Shown piece after piece: positions 1 to 8,540 of a stretch of DNA of 64,000 nt. Source of the stretch: Evansella sp041820985 (GTDB lineage: Bacteria; Bacillota; Bacilli; Bacillales; Salisediminibacteriaceae); the NCBI RefSeq assembly GCF_041820985.1, contig NZ_JBGUAU010000008.1:1-64000 (forward strand), given 5' to 3'. Positions within the stretch are counted from its first letter, which is position 1. Every line of letters begins with the position of its first letter. Both the position numbers and the translations under genes were made by a program. A model generated the notes under the pieces. That model did not search any database. It saw only the letters and a program-made list of their open reading frames with translations, and had not been told where the DNA came from.

Positions 1-21
1 CTATCCTTACAAGTGAAATAA

Positions 22-208
22 AATAAGCGGAGAATTTCCGTTTAAAATCAAAATTCACCAAATTTCTTGGCAAATAAGTGGAGTTTTTCCGCCTATGCAA
101 AGGAAATACCCCCTTTTTAAATTGATTCGAGTCAATAAGTGGAATTTCTCCGTTTATTCTGACTGTTTTCCGTGCTATTTATAAAATAAGGGAAAATTCT
201 CCGTTTAT
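22..208. repeat. Cluster of four 24-bp imperfect palindromes
   Basis: Four copies of a 23-24 bp unit lie at 22-44, 73-96, 134-157 and 185-208. Each runs AATAAG, then a GGA arm, an A/T-rich centre, a TCCG arm and TTTAT, so each can fold as a short hairpin. Copy starts are 51, 61 and 51 bp apart, close to five, six and five helical turns. No gene lies in the stretch, and no cas gene or exact repeat identity supports CRISPR. Function is unknown; a protein-binding cluster or a degenerate repeat family are both possible. Confidence 0.7.
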
Positions 209-360
209 TTATTCCATTGAACATTGCTCCTCGTTTCTTTCATTACATTGCTTAAAAAATTCTATATATCTTTTCATATACTGAAATAATCCAAGTCCTT
301 CCCTTTCCCATTAAAATTCTCACGGCAAATCACATCACAATCACAGGAAGGATATATTTA

Positions 361-520
361 TTTCCACCTATGCGAAAAGAGATGTGAATTACTTTACTTC
401 GTGATTTCAAATCTATTTAGTAATAAAATACTGATATAACAATAAAACAAATGTGATTGCTTTGTGAATGGATTGTTTGCACCTTTGAAGTAAACCTGTT
501 ACAACTTTTGACGGGTTTCT
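361..520. repeat. Dispersed intergenic repeat A, copy 1
   Basis: This stretch matches 46929-47115 over scattered blocks: TTTCCACCTATG against TTTCCATCTATG, the shared block TAAAATACTGATATAACA, and a shared stretch around TTGTTTGCACCT and AAACCTGTT. A fragment of the last block recurs near 26293-26312. The rest of 209-360 is A/T-rich, and I see no gene in it. Confidence 0.6.
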
Positions 521-934
521 TTATTTTATAATCATCACAGCACAGCAAGCCCTTTTCGCAACCTTATGACTAACACTACCTAATACTAGTTCTTGCAGTC
601 GATTACGACCGCGACTCCCTACTACAACAAGATCAAAGTCATGATTATTTGCATGTTTTACGATGGCAGGACCAGGCTCACCATGTAAATATTCCACTTG
701 ATATTTTATATTTGCTTCTTCTATTTTTTCCACACTAGGTCTAATTTTTTCTTTTCGTTTTTCTTGGGCACCGAGAGTATTCCAATTCTTTAACACATCG
801 GATTTGGAATCATCAGCAACATACACAATGTGAATGGTTGTTTCAGGATTACATTTTGCAACTTCTATCGCTTTTTCTGTAGCACGAACTGCGTATTCTG
901 AACCATCCGATGCTAATAATATTTTGTTAAACAT
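521..934 (-). CDS. Universal stress protein, UspA family
   Basis: This 137-residue cytoplasmic protein has a single Usp domain (Rossmann-like alpha/beta). The ATP-binding signature G-2x-G-9x-G-S is visible as G106, G109, G119 and S120, and the N-terminal ILLASDGSE strand-loop is typical. Members of the ATP-binding subgroup usually dimerise and modulate stress survival or transporter activity. It starts 16 bp after the SulP gene behind AAAGGAGGG, so the two genes look like one operon in which the Usp protein may tune the transporter. That link is inference from position; the family call is firm. Confidence 0.93.
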   Translation of the reverse strand: MFNKILLASDGSEYAVRATEKAIEVAKCNPETTIHIVYVADDSKSDVLKNWNTLGAQEKRKEKIRPSVEKIEEANIKYQVEYLHGEPGPAIVKHANNHDFDLVVVGSRGRNRLQELVLGSVSHKVAKRACCAVMIIK

Positions 935-950
935 TTTATCCCTCCTTTTG

Positions 951-2399
951 TTAATGACTACTTAATTTATGCCGCAGCTTATTCACTAAAAGTGTACTCG
1001 CTTCATTTAATCCTGTAACTTCAACTTCCGTACCATTTTCTTCAAACTTCGTGATAATTTTTTCCATAGCTGCAACTGCAGAGTCATCCCATATGTGAGT
1101 GTACGTAAAATCTAGGACAACTTTATTTATGTCTTCTTTAAAATCAAACTCTGAAATAGGCTCTGTCACTGACGCAAAGAATAATTGTCCCTTAATAAAG
1201 TAGGTGCGTTTTTCCTTGTTTTCATCCAGTTTACTTTTGATTTCCACTTTTGAAATTTTTGATACAAAGAAAATAGCACTTAATAAAATACCTGCAAATA
1301 CCCCTTTTGATAAATCATGAGTAAGTACTACAGTAACAACAGTCACGACCATTACTATAGAATCCGTAGCTGGGACGATCAACAAAGTTCGTAATGAATT
1401 CCAATCAAATGTACTAATAGAGACCATTACCATTACTCCAGCTAGTGCAGCCATAGGTATTTGAATAACGATGTTACCTAATATCATAATCAGTAATATC
1501 AATACAACTCCAGCAACTAATGTTGACAATCGACCGCGTCCGCCCGATTTCACATTAATGACAGATTGACCAATCATCGCACAGCCCGCCATTCCGCCAA
1601 AACAACCAGCAACGATATTGGCTATACCTTGTCCTCTACTTTCTCTGTTTTTATTACTATCTGTATCGGTCATATCATCTACTATACTAGCTGTAAGAAG
1701 TGATTCCAAAAGACCAACGACAGTTAAAGCAAATGCATAAGGAAAGATAATCGCTAACGTTTCGTATGATAGAGGAACTTGCGGAAATAGAAAAATCGGA
1801 AGGGTACGGGTCAATGTTCCCATATCACCCACCGTAAACACATTCGTTCCTGAAGTCATAACAAATGCCGTAATAACTACAATCGCTATTAACGTAGATG
1901 GAATTGCTTTTGTAATATAAGGAAAAAGGTAAATAATCGCAAGTGTAGCTAAAGCTATAGCTAAAACAATCCAGCCTTGACCGAATAAGTGAGGAATTTG
2001 AGCCTCGAATATTAGAATTGCTAATGCATTTACGAAACCAATCATTACCGAACGGGGGATAAATTTCATATATCGAGCAAGTTTTAATAAACCAAAAATG
2101 ATTTGTAATACTCCCGTTAATATGGTTGCTGCTAATAAATACTCCAATCCGTGTCTAGCTACAAGATCAATCATTAGGAGAGCCATGGCTCCAGTAGCAG
2201 CTGATATCATCCCTGGTCTACCACCAACAAAGGCGATGACTAGGGGAATTAGGAATGATGAGTACAATCCAACCATGGGATCAACGCCAGCAATAATAGA
2301 GAACGCAATTGCTTCAGGTATTAATGCGAGAGCAACAACGATTCCAGCTAGAATATCTCCTCTCATGTTCCCAAACCATTGTTCTTTTATCGATTCCAC
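951..2399 (-). CDS. SulP family inorganic anion transporter with STAS domain
   Basis: This 482-residue membrane protein has about ten to twelve hydrophobic segments over residues 10-385. They are followed by a cytoplasmic STAS domain (about 390-480), the arrangement of SulP carriers for sulfate, bicarbonate or other anions. The substrate cannot be read from the sequence. The start is GTG, preceded by AAGAGGAGG. The linked UspA gene downstream repeats a SulP-Usp pairing seen in other bacteria. A bicarbonate carrier is a reasonable alternative to a sulfate carrier because no sulfate assimilation gene is nearby. Confidence 0.92.
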   Translation of the reverse strand: MESIKEQWFGNMRGDILAGIVVALALIPEAIAFSIIAGVDPMVGLYSSFLIPLVIAFVGGRPGMISAATGAMALLMIDLVARHGLEYLLAATILTGVLQIIFGLLKLARYMKFIPRSVMIGFVNALAILIFEAQIPHLFGQGWIVLAIALATLAIIYLFPYITKAIPSTLIAIVVITAFVMTSGTNVFTVGDMGTLTRTLPIFLFPQVPLSYETLAIIFPYAFALTVVGLLESLLTASIVDDMTDTDSNKNRESRGQGIANIVAGCFGGMAGCAMIGQSVINVKSGGRGRLSTLVAGVVLILLIMILGNIVIQIPMAALAGVMVMVSISTFDWNSLRTLLIVPATDSIVMVVTVVTVVLTHDLSKGVFAGILLSAIFFVSKISKVEIKSKLDENKEKRTYFIKGQLFFASVTEPISEFDFKEDINKVVLDFTYTHIWDDSAVAAMEKIITKFEENGTEVEVTGLNEASTLLVNKLRHKLSSH

Positions 2400-2523
2400 A
2401 ATAAACCTCCTCTTTAAGTAATATCTTTACTTAATTTGTGAAAAAAAGGAAAGTTTATATTGGAAAATAGTAGAACATTTATAATCAAGTTTTCACCCTA
2501 TAGAAATGTAGAGGGGGGGAATT

Positions 2524-2552
2524 AAAAAAATGCCTGAGAGTAGCTCAGGCAT
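2524..2552 (-). terminator. Rho-independent terminator of the beta-propeller gene
   Basis: A perfect 10-bp stem, ATGCCTGAG(C)-type arms around a short loop, is followed on the minus strand by seven T. It lies 17 bp past the stop codon. Confidence 0.85.
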
Positions 2553-2568
2553 TTTCTTGAAATAATTC

Positions 2569-3486
2569 TTAGCGTTTTACGTAAGCAATTCCATCTGGGT
2601 GGATCCCAACATCTATACGTCCTTCTTCTTTTAAAGTAGCCATATTAATGATCGAGACATCATTTGTTTTATTATTTGCAACGTAGGCATATGAACCATT
2701 TTGGTTAAAAACAATTCCCCCAGCCCAAACGCCTACAGGAAGCCGTTTAATTTCCCATGGACGTACTTGTCCATTAATATGTTGCTCTGTTTGAATGATA
2801 GAAACATCACCTGATTCACGATTTGCAATCAAAGCATACTTTCCGTCTGGTGAAAATACGAGTCGGACTGGAATGCCACCAACACGGCGTTTAAAGAGTA
2901 CTTCATATGTTTTTGTATCAATCACAAATAACGTGTTATCCTCTTGGTTCGCAACATAAAGGTGCTTTCCATTTGGATGAACAGCAACCCCTTCTGGTCC
3001 AGGACCTACTGGAATATGAGTGACAATTTCTTCTTTTTGAACATCCATGACAGTAATGTTGTTGCTGCCAATGTTCGGTACATAAACTGTTTCTCCATCA
3101 GGCGAAAAAGAAATCATATGAGAGTATTTTTGATATGTTGGAATAACTTTTTCAATCTCATCTGTTGCTGTATTAATGATAAAAACCTTTTCGCTATATG
3201 TAGATGCTAAATATAATTTCTTTCCGTCTTTTGTAATACCAACACCATGTGGAAAATTGAAATCAGGGTGTTCTAGTCGCTTCACAATTTCGAAAGTATC
3301 ATTATCAATAATATCTACTTTATTTCCTAACGAACAGGCCACATATGATTTTTTTCCGTCTAAAGTAACTACTATCTCATGAGGATTATGACTTGTTTCA
3401 ATCGTTTTTATAACCTCGTTTGTCTCTAGATTAACGATAGATATCGTATCTTCATCCTTATTTAGTACGATAAGATGTTCTGACAT
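2569..3486 (-). CDS. YncE-like seven-bladed beta-propeller protein
   Basis: The 305-residue protein consists of repeated blades of the type TxxVxxTIxxxxxPHxIxxxxDGKxxYVA, characteristic of YncE/lactonase-like propellers (YVTN repeats). No signal peptide or membrane segment is evident, unlike many exported relatives, so a cytoplasmic location is likely. The start chosen is the ATG at 3486 because AAGGAGTG sits five bases before it; the longer frame from 3504 reads through that ribosome binding site. The gene stands alone with its own terminator. Substrate or ligand is unknown. It diverges from the broken MFS gene. Confidence 0.85.
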   Translation of the reverse strand: MSEHLIVLNKDEDTISIVNLETNEVIKTIETSHNPHEIVVTLDGKKSYVACSLGNKVDIIDNDTFEIVKRLEHPDFNFPHGVGITKDGKKLYLASTYSEKVFIINTATDEIEKVIPTYQKYSHMISFSPDGETVYVPNIGSNNITVMDVQKEEIVTHIPVGPGPEGVAVHPNGKHLYVANQEDNTLFVIDTKTYEVLFKRRVGGIPVRLVFSPDGKYALIANRESGDVSIIQTEQHINGQVRPWEIKRLPVGVWAGGIVFNQNGSYAYVANNKTNDVSIINMATLKEEGRIDVGIHPDGIAYVKR

Positions 3487-3873
3487 GTTCTCACTCCTTA
3501 ACATTGTAATATAAAAATCTTATCATATATATTTCGATAATAGAAATAGTTTGTAGAATAAATATATATAAGTGCTCACCTATGAGTTTAACTTTTTATA
3601 TTGGTGTCTATTTTGTAAAATATTATACGAAATGAAAGCATTAGTGAGAATTTAAAAGTAATTTAGTTATGATAGTCGTTTTTCACTAACACAATTTATG
3701 GCAACACTGAACTCCCTTCATATCCCTATAAAAAATGTTGATGATATAAAATAAGTATCAACGTTTTCATTTGAATAGTACTTTCTATTTACATATGTGC
3801 GTGTAAACTATGGTATAACTATCATTATGGTCTATTTCTTTATTTGTTATATGTATTGGACGGTGTAAATAAT
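3487..3873. other. Divergent intergenic region
   Basis: This 387-bp A/T-rich spacer separates the propeller gene from the MFS gene. It must contain both promoters, but no clear sigma-A pair with 16-18 bp spacing stands out. A dyad TTTACA-N8-TGTAAA at 3788-3807 could be an operator. No open reading frame or RNA gene is evident. Confidence 0.5.
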
Positions 3874-5150
3874 TTGGGGAAATTTAGCTATTTAAAAAAT
3901 ATATATTATGGCTGGGTAATTGTTTTGATTGCTGCAATCGGTGTGTTTTTCTCAGGACCTGGTCAAACGTATTCTAATTCAGCATTATTGATCAGTATAT
4001 AAATGACTTTGGTTGGTCTCGTTCACAAGTATCGGGTCTATATTCTGCAGCCACACTCGTTGCAGGGTGCATTATGATCTTTGTGGGTAGATTTATAGAT
4101 AAACTTGGGCAACGATCAATGATGGTAATTGTCGGTACATTTTTAGCAATTGCTTGTTTCTTTAATAGTATCGTTTCCAGCATGTGGATGCTGGCAGTTG
4201 GTTTCTTTCTTATACGCTTATTAGGTCAGGGGAGTATGGGGCTATTATCAAGTACTCTTGTTGTCCAATGGTTTGTTAAAAAAAGAGGGTTGGCACTAAG
4301 CATCATGTCATTAGGTGGTTTTCTTAGTGCTATGTTATTTCCAATTATAAATACATGGATCATTGAAACATATGATTGGCAAACAGCTTGGAGAGTTTGG
4401 GGAATTGCACTGCTTGTTATCTTTGTACCAATTGCATTCTTCGGTGTACGCAATAAGCCTGAAGAAATTGGATTAGTTCCTGATGGAAAAGAAGGTAAGG
4501 AAAAAACAAAGAAAGGTTTGCTAGGAATTCCAGTAGTGCAAGCAGAGCAAAATTGGACACTGAAAGAAGCGATGAAGACAAGGGCTTTTTGGGCTATTCT
4601 CGTGTGTGTTGGAATCCCCGGAATGGTGAATACAGGTATCACCTTTCATATCATTTCTATCTTTGGCTCCAATGACTTATCACCACAAATAGCAGCAACT
4701 GTTTTAAGTTTAATGGCGGTAGTTGGGATACCGATGACGTTAGTTTCTGGTTTTTTAACAGAGAAAGTGAAGACCAATTATTTACTTACTGCTATCTTTG
4801 TTATAGAAATTATTCTTTTATTCCTTCTTATTTTCGTAACTAATTATTCTTTAGCAATTGCCTTTGGGTTGCTTTGGGGAATTGCTGGAGGACTTGAAAG
4901 AATAGGACTAACTATCATTTTGCCAAACTATTTTGGAAGACGATATATAGGGAGTATTAATGGATTTGGTGTAACAATGGGTGTTATCGGATCTTCTCTA
5001 GGACCGCTTCCATTTGGTGTAGGGTTTGATCTATTTAATAGCTACACACCGGTCCTTCTTGGTATACTTATTTTTCCAGTTATCGGTGTTGTTTGCTCAT
5101 TGATAGCGAAGAAACCAGTAAAATTAGATGGAACTATAGAAACTCATTAG
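3874..5150 (+). pseudogene. MFS transporter, interrupted by a -1 frameshift
   Basis: Translation from a TTG at 3874 gives the usual MFS N-terminus (first helix, then GPGQTYSNSA) but runs into TAA near 4000. Reading one base out of phase from about 3985 continues the expected IDQYINDFGWSRSQVSGLYS stretch and the rest of a roughly 420-residue, twelve-helix carrier to 5150. The break sits at GCATTATTG, where one T seems lost. The downstream frame alone has an ATG at 4074 but lacks the first helices. The family resembles OFA/monocarboxylate-type MFS carriers. It is either a recent pseudogene or a sequencing error. Confidence 0.8.
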
Positions 5151-5240
5151 AACCACTTTTATGAGAATAATGAAATTTGCAATAGTGAAGAATCTGATCG
5201 ATCTAAAAAGGATTGAGACGTTACTCCGTAATTCTCTATA

Positions 5241-5286
5241 AGTAGCCAGGATTCAACGAAGAGTTGTATTGCTGGCTACTTTTTTT
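5241..5286 (+). terminator. Terminator after the MFS gene
   Basis: The arms AGTAGCCAG and CTGGCTACT enclose a 22-base loop that itself contains CAAC/GTTG pairing, followed by six T. It lies about 90 bp after the MFS stop. Confidence 0.85.
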
Positions 5287-5411
5287 GTGTTTACCTTTAC
5301 TAGTAGCTGATTACGCTTTTCTCATTTTCCTCATTGAAAAACTTCCAAGACTAACCTGCGTATTACGTTAATTGTAAAGGCATCATATAAGAGAAAGGAG
5401 GAGATTAATAA

Positions 5412-5960
5412 ATGAAAAAGTATGCAATTTCTATTTCCATGGCAACCCTACTACTAGTAGGTATGACTGGTTGTGGAGATATGAATCAAAACAATGACGT
5501 AGGTGCAAATAATTATCATACAGGCCAAGCCGGACAAAATGATACCGGATTATTTGGTGGGCAACAAACAGGGCAGAATAATCAAGGCGGTACTGGGTTG
5601 TTTGGAGGACAAACAAATAACCGTAACCAGGGTGGAACAGGAATGTTCGGTGGACAAACTTCCGACCAGAACAACCAAGGTGGAAAAGGAATGTTTGGGG
5701 AACCAATAGGTCAGAACAATCAAGGTCGAACGGGAATGTATGGCGGACAAACAACTGGTCAAAATAACCAAGGTGGAACATGTTCGAACGGTCAACGCTA
5801 CTTTGGTAGCCAAGCAGCAAGCCAAAATGGGAATGAGCATTATGGTGGACAAGCTCAATCACTAGACACTGAAACAAGTCAAACAATAGAGCGTTATTGT
5901 AATAGACAACTTGGAATTGAAACAAATAACAATGGTGGAAGAACGGGAACTCAAAGATAA
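5412..5960 (+). CDS. Repeat-rich Gly/Gln/Asn lipoprotein, function unknown
   Basis: The product has 182 residues. It begins with a lipoprotein signal peptide whose lipobox is VGMTGC (Cys about 21), so it is probably anchored to the outer face of the membrane. The mature part is low-complexity: five or more tandem units of 15-19 residues built on TG(L/M)FGGQ...QNNQGG. The units differ by substitution, and the last one is degenerate. An uncharged, flexible, hydrophilic chain is implied. AAAGGAGGAG precedes the ATG. I recognise no family; a spore-layer or wall-spanning role is speculation. A 181-residue open frame on the other strand only mirrors the repeat bias. Confidence 0.8.
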   Translation: MKKYAISISMATLLLVGMTGCGDMNQNNDVGANNYHTGQAGQNDTGLFGGQQTGQNNQGGTGLFGGQTNNRNQGGTGMFGGQTSDQNNQGGKGMFGEPIGQNNQGRTGMYGGQTTGQNNQGGTCSNGQRYFGSQAASQNGNEHYGGQAQSLDTETSQTIERYCNRQLGIETNNNGGRTGTQR

Positions 5961-6010
5961 CAACTAATGTTAACAATATTGATACATTAAATACCAGCTA
6001 ATGCATAACA

Positions 6011-6043
6011 AGCAATGGTTCTATACGAGCCATTGCTATTTTT
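6011..6043 (+). terminator. Terminator after the repeat lipoprotein gene
   Basis: The arms AGCAATGG and CCATTGCT enclose an 11-base loop and are followed by ATTTTT. Confidence 0.8.
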
Positions 6044-6254
6044 ATCAATTTGTATCAAGCAAGCAATATTATATATTCGATTAATCAAATAGTTTATCCA
6101 AGAAAATTTAGTGCTATTTTGATAAAATGATAAAAGCTGCTTGTCATTCAAAAACAACAAAGGAGCTTTCATATTTCAAATAAGCCATTCATAATTTAGG
6201 TGTAATGGATAGTTATCTGAGTATAGAACTATCTCTCAACAGAAGGAGACCAGC

Positions 6255-6677
6255 ATGGAGAAAACGTTAGATCATATTGGGGTAGCAGTTAGAAATATAG
6301 AGGAAAGTATTCAATTTTATATTAAAGTATTAGGCGGGGAATTAATTGATCGATATACAAGTGAAGCAATAGGAGTTGAAAGTGAGATTGCAATTATGGA
6401 GGTGAACGGAATGCGAACAGAGCTCCTGGCACCTACCAATAATACCACATCTCCTATTGCTAGATTCATTAAACAAAAGGGAAAAGGAGTTCATCACCTA
6501 GCATACCGAGTGGATGATTTAGATGAAGCATTACAGGAATTGAGGAAGCAAGGAATTCGGGTAATGGAAGAGACGTTGCGTATCAACAAGCACGGGAGGC
6601 GTCTTATTTACTTAAATCCTGCTGATACAGAAGGAACCATTATTGAGTATTGCGATTATCCTGATAGAACCTCTTAA
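6255..6677 (+). CDS. mce: Methylmalonyl-CoA epimerase, VOC family
   Basis: The 140-residue protein matches the usual epimerase length. It has two beta-alpha-beta-beta-beta modules of the glyoxalase/VOC fold. Likely metal ligands are visible: His7 in LDHIGVAV, His80/81 in GVHHLAYRV, and Glu131 in IIEYCDYP. The enzyme interconverts (2R)- and (2S)-methylmalonyl-CoA in propionyl-CoA or odd-chain and branched amino acid catabolism, in the cytoplasm. AGAAGGAGA precedes the ATG. No methylmalonyl-CoA mutase gene lies in the window, so its pathway partners must be elsewhere. A generic VOC enzyme is the alternative. Confidence 0.88.
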   Translation: MEKTLDHIGVAVRNIEESIQFYIKVLGGELIDRYTSEAIGVESEIAIMEVNGMRTELLAPTNNTTSPIARFIKQKGKGVHHLAYRVDDLDEALQELRKQGIRVMEETLRINKHGRRLIYLNPADTEGTIIEYCDYPDRTS

Positions 6678-7046
6678 TTACAAAATAAAAAACAGGATAG
6701 TTACTGTAAAAATTTTATTATCATAGGAGTACATAGACGTAAAGGCATTTGAATTAGTGAGAGGAAATAGTCTAATTAATGTGCTAGTAAGCTATTTATA
6801 AGGAATAATGGTGATGAACGTAAATAGGAGATAGTGTAGGCACTCACTTACCATAGTGAGTGTTTTTAATTTTTGTAGGGTTTAAAAATTACTTAAAAAG
6901 GAAGAGTGAGTGTACTTTTTCATATACAGTTTGTCCTTATATAGTATCCGAACCTAATATACAATATAAGAGTATTGGTAATTTTGAATAGTATAATTGG
7001 GTATTTGTTGAGCGTTATATATTAAATATATTTTATGGAAAAACAT
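6678..7046. other. Intergenic region with an orphan terminator
   Basis: This stretch of about 370 bp contains no convincing coding frame. A strong terminator at 6841-6874 ends a transcript 165-200 bp after the epimerase gene. A weak TTGAAT/TAATTA pair (6749-6778, 18-bp spacer) could start a separate RNA of about 90 bases, but the -10 match is poor. From 6890 to 7046 the DNA is A/T-rich without further signals. Confidence 0.45.
6841..6874 (+). terminator. Rho-independent terminator
   Basis: CACTCAC and GTGAGTG arms enclose an eight-base loop, followed by TTTTTAATTTTT. It ends either the epimerase transcript or a short independent RNA. Confidence 0.8.
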
Positions 7047-7074
7047 TGTAACCTTTTCCAAGTTGATACGACTA
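7047..7074 (+). promoter_or_regulatory. ECF-type promoter, probably autoregulated
   Basis: TGTAAC (7047-7052), a 16-bp spacer and CGACTA (7069-7074) match the general TGAAAC-N16-CGTC/CGTA architecture of Bacillus ECF sigma promoters. The site lies 32 bp before the ECF sigma gene. Autoregulation is usual for this class and is inferred here. Confidence 0.7.
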
Positions 7075-7105
7075 ATTAGAAATTGAATGTAAGGGAGGGG
7101 AAAAT

Positions 7106-7657
7106 TTGAACGAAGAAAATAAAACAGAGGAAGAAATTCGCCATATCTATCGACAATATTTTAAAGAGGTCTACCATTTTATTGTTTCATTTACAAATAA
7201 TCATGATGAAGCCGAAGATTTAACTCAAGAAGTTTTTATTAGACTGTTTAAATCAATTTCTAAGTTTAAAGGAGAATCAGAATTACAAACATTTATATTT
7301 TCTATTGCAAGAAATGTGGAGGTTGACCATTATCGAAAAGTAAAAAGAAGAATGATTTTAGGAGATTTATTCTTGAAGATTGTACCATCTAACAACAAAT
7401 CGACAGAAGAGATAGTAGAACATAAAGAATCTATATCTGAGGTCTATAGCTATTTACAAGAATTAAAACCAAGTTATAGAATAATTGTAATTCTTAGAGG
7501 GTTAAATGAGTTTTCCATAAAAGAGACCGCTAGTATCTTAAATTGTTCAGAAACAAATATTAAAGTTTCTTTTCATAGGGCACTGATGATACTTAGGAAA
7601 AAGATGGTTACAGGAGGAGACTTTAAGGGAGAAGGGTGGCTTAATAATGGGAAATAA
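7106..7657 (+). CDS. ECF RNA polymerase sigma factor
   Basis: The 183-residue protein has the two-domain ECF layout. Region 2 covers about residues 12-82, with the DEAEDLTQEVFIRLF core and an IARNVEVDHYRK -10 recognition stretch. Region 4 covers about 115-170 and has a helix-turn-helix around FSIKETASILNCSETNIKVSFHRA. It directs RNA polymerase to a stress or envelope regulon. The start is TTG behind AAGGGAGGGG. Its 3' end overlaps the next gene by 11 bp, typical of a sigma/anti-sigma pair with coupled translation. I cannot assign it to a named B. subtilis sigma. The operon is more A/T-rich than its neighbours, which may indicate transfer. Confidence 0.93.
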   Translation: MNEENKTEEEIRHIYRQYFKEVYHFIVSFTNNHDEAEDLTQEVFIRLFKSISKFKGESELQTFIFSIARNVEVDHYRKVKRRMILGDLFLKIVPSNNKSTEEIVEHKESISEVYSYLQELKPSYRIIVILRGLNEFSIKETASILNCSETNIKVSFHRALMILRKKMVTGGDFKGEGWLNNGK

Positions 7658-8525
7658 GGATGATAAAGATATATTGGGAAATCTACGAAGAAATAAAGAA
7701 TCTATTTTTATTCGAGAAGGTTTTGAAAAAGAGTTAGAAGAAAAACTAGTTCGCCGTTTTACTAGGAAAAATCAAAACAAATTATTTGTACCTAGTTTAG
7801 CAACAATATTTGCTACAATTGTTTTTTTATTATTAGTTGTAAGTAATGACAATGTATTTGAAGAATCACAGACGTCAACTACTACTGACGAGCCATTAGT
7901 ATATATTTATCATACCCCCACACACGAATCGTTTTTTCCAGAATTAGAAGAGAAGGATGATAACAACCTTGCCACAGCTTTTGATAAAACTGTTAATATT
8001 ACTTTATTAGGTGAACATTTAGGTAAAACATTAGAAAGTAAAGGTATTCCGGTATTATGGGATGATACAGATTACACGAAAATGACTGAAGAACAAAATC
8101 TTGAATTTGGTGAATCCCATAATGTGGCTAGGGAAAATATAAACACTACTATAAATAATCATGATAGTATAAAAATGGTTTTTGATATTCATCGTGATAG
8201 TCAACGGCGAAAAATAACAACTACTACAATTAATGGTGAGGAAGTCGCTAAAATCGTTTTTGTAATTAGTAGAAATCATCCAAACTATCAACAAAATTTA
8301 AAATTTGCTCATAAACTCCACGAACTTCTTGAGGAGCGGTATCCTGGACTGTCAAGAGGAGTATATATACCTGCGTCTTCATCTTCAGAACGTAACTCAA
8401 ATTATAATCAAGATCTACATGAAAAATCTGTCCTACTTGATATAGGTGGTGTAGATAACACACTACAGGAAGTAAATCGATCTGTAGAATTCTTAGCGGA
8501 GATTATTGGTGAAATACTTAATTAA
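7647..8525 (+). CDS. Membrane protein: anti-sigma-like N-terminus joined to a SpoIIP-like amidase domain
   Basis: The 292 residues divide into a charged cytoplasmic segment (1-45), one membrane helix (about 46-65), a linker and an extracytoplasmic domain (about 84-290). That domain closely resembles stage II sporulation protein P: VYIYHT, NITLLGEHLG, FDIHRDSQRRK, YPGLSRGVY, YNQDL and IGGVDNT are recognisable. SpoIIP is a zinc amidase/endopeptidase acting on peptidoglycan. Compared with my recollection of the family, the THNRES motif reads TPTHES (Pro91, His93, Glu94), and the Glu of the (L/V)(I/V)E(F/V)GG motif is Asp265. His182 in HRDS is kept. Activity may therefore be impaired. Placement directly after, and overlapping, an ECF sigma gene suggests an anti-sigma role for the N-terminus; no known anti-sigma motif is seen. 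Confidence 0.75.
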   Translation: MGNKDDKDILGNLRRNKESIFIREGFEKELEEKLVRRFTRKNQNKLFVPSLATIFATIVFLLLVVSNDNVFEESQTSTTTDEPLVYIYHTPTHESFFPELEEKDDNNLATAFDKTVNITLLGEHLGKTLESKGIPVLWDDTDYTKMTEEQNLEFGESHNVARENINTTINNHDSIKMVFDIHRDSQRRKITTTTINGEEVAKIVFVISRNHPNYQQNLKFAHKLHELLEERYPGLSRGVYIPASSSSERNSNYNQDLHEKSVLLDIGGVDNTLQEVNRSVEFLAEIIGEILN

Positions 8526-8540
8526 AAGGAGAATATAAAC

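Noticed and set aside
22..208. CRISPR array
   Set aside because: Repeats of about 24 bp with spacers of 27-37 bp superficially fit, but the repeats are imperfect, A/T-rich palindromes, only four copies exist, and no cas gene is in the window.
5431..5976. 181-codon frame on the minus strand over the repeat lipoprotein
   Set aside because: It arises from codon bias of the tandem repeats; it has no ribosome binding site, and the plus-strand gene has a lipobox and a strong site.
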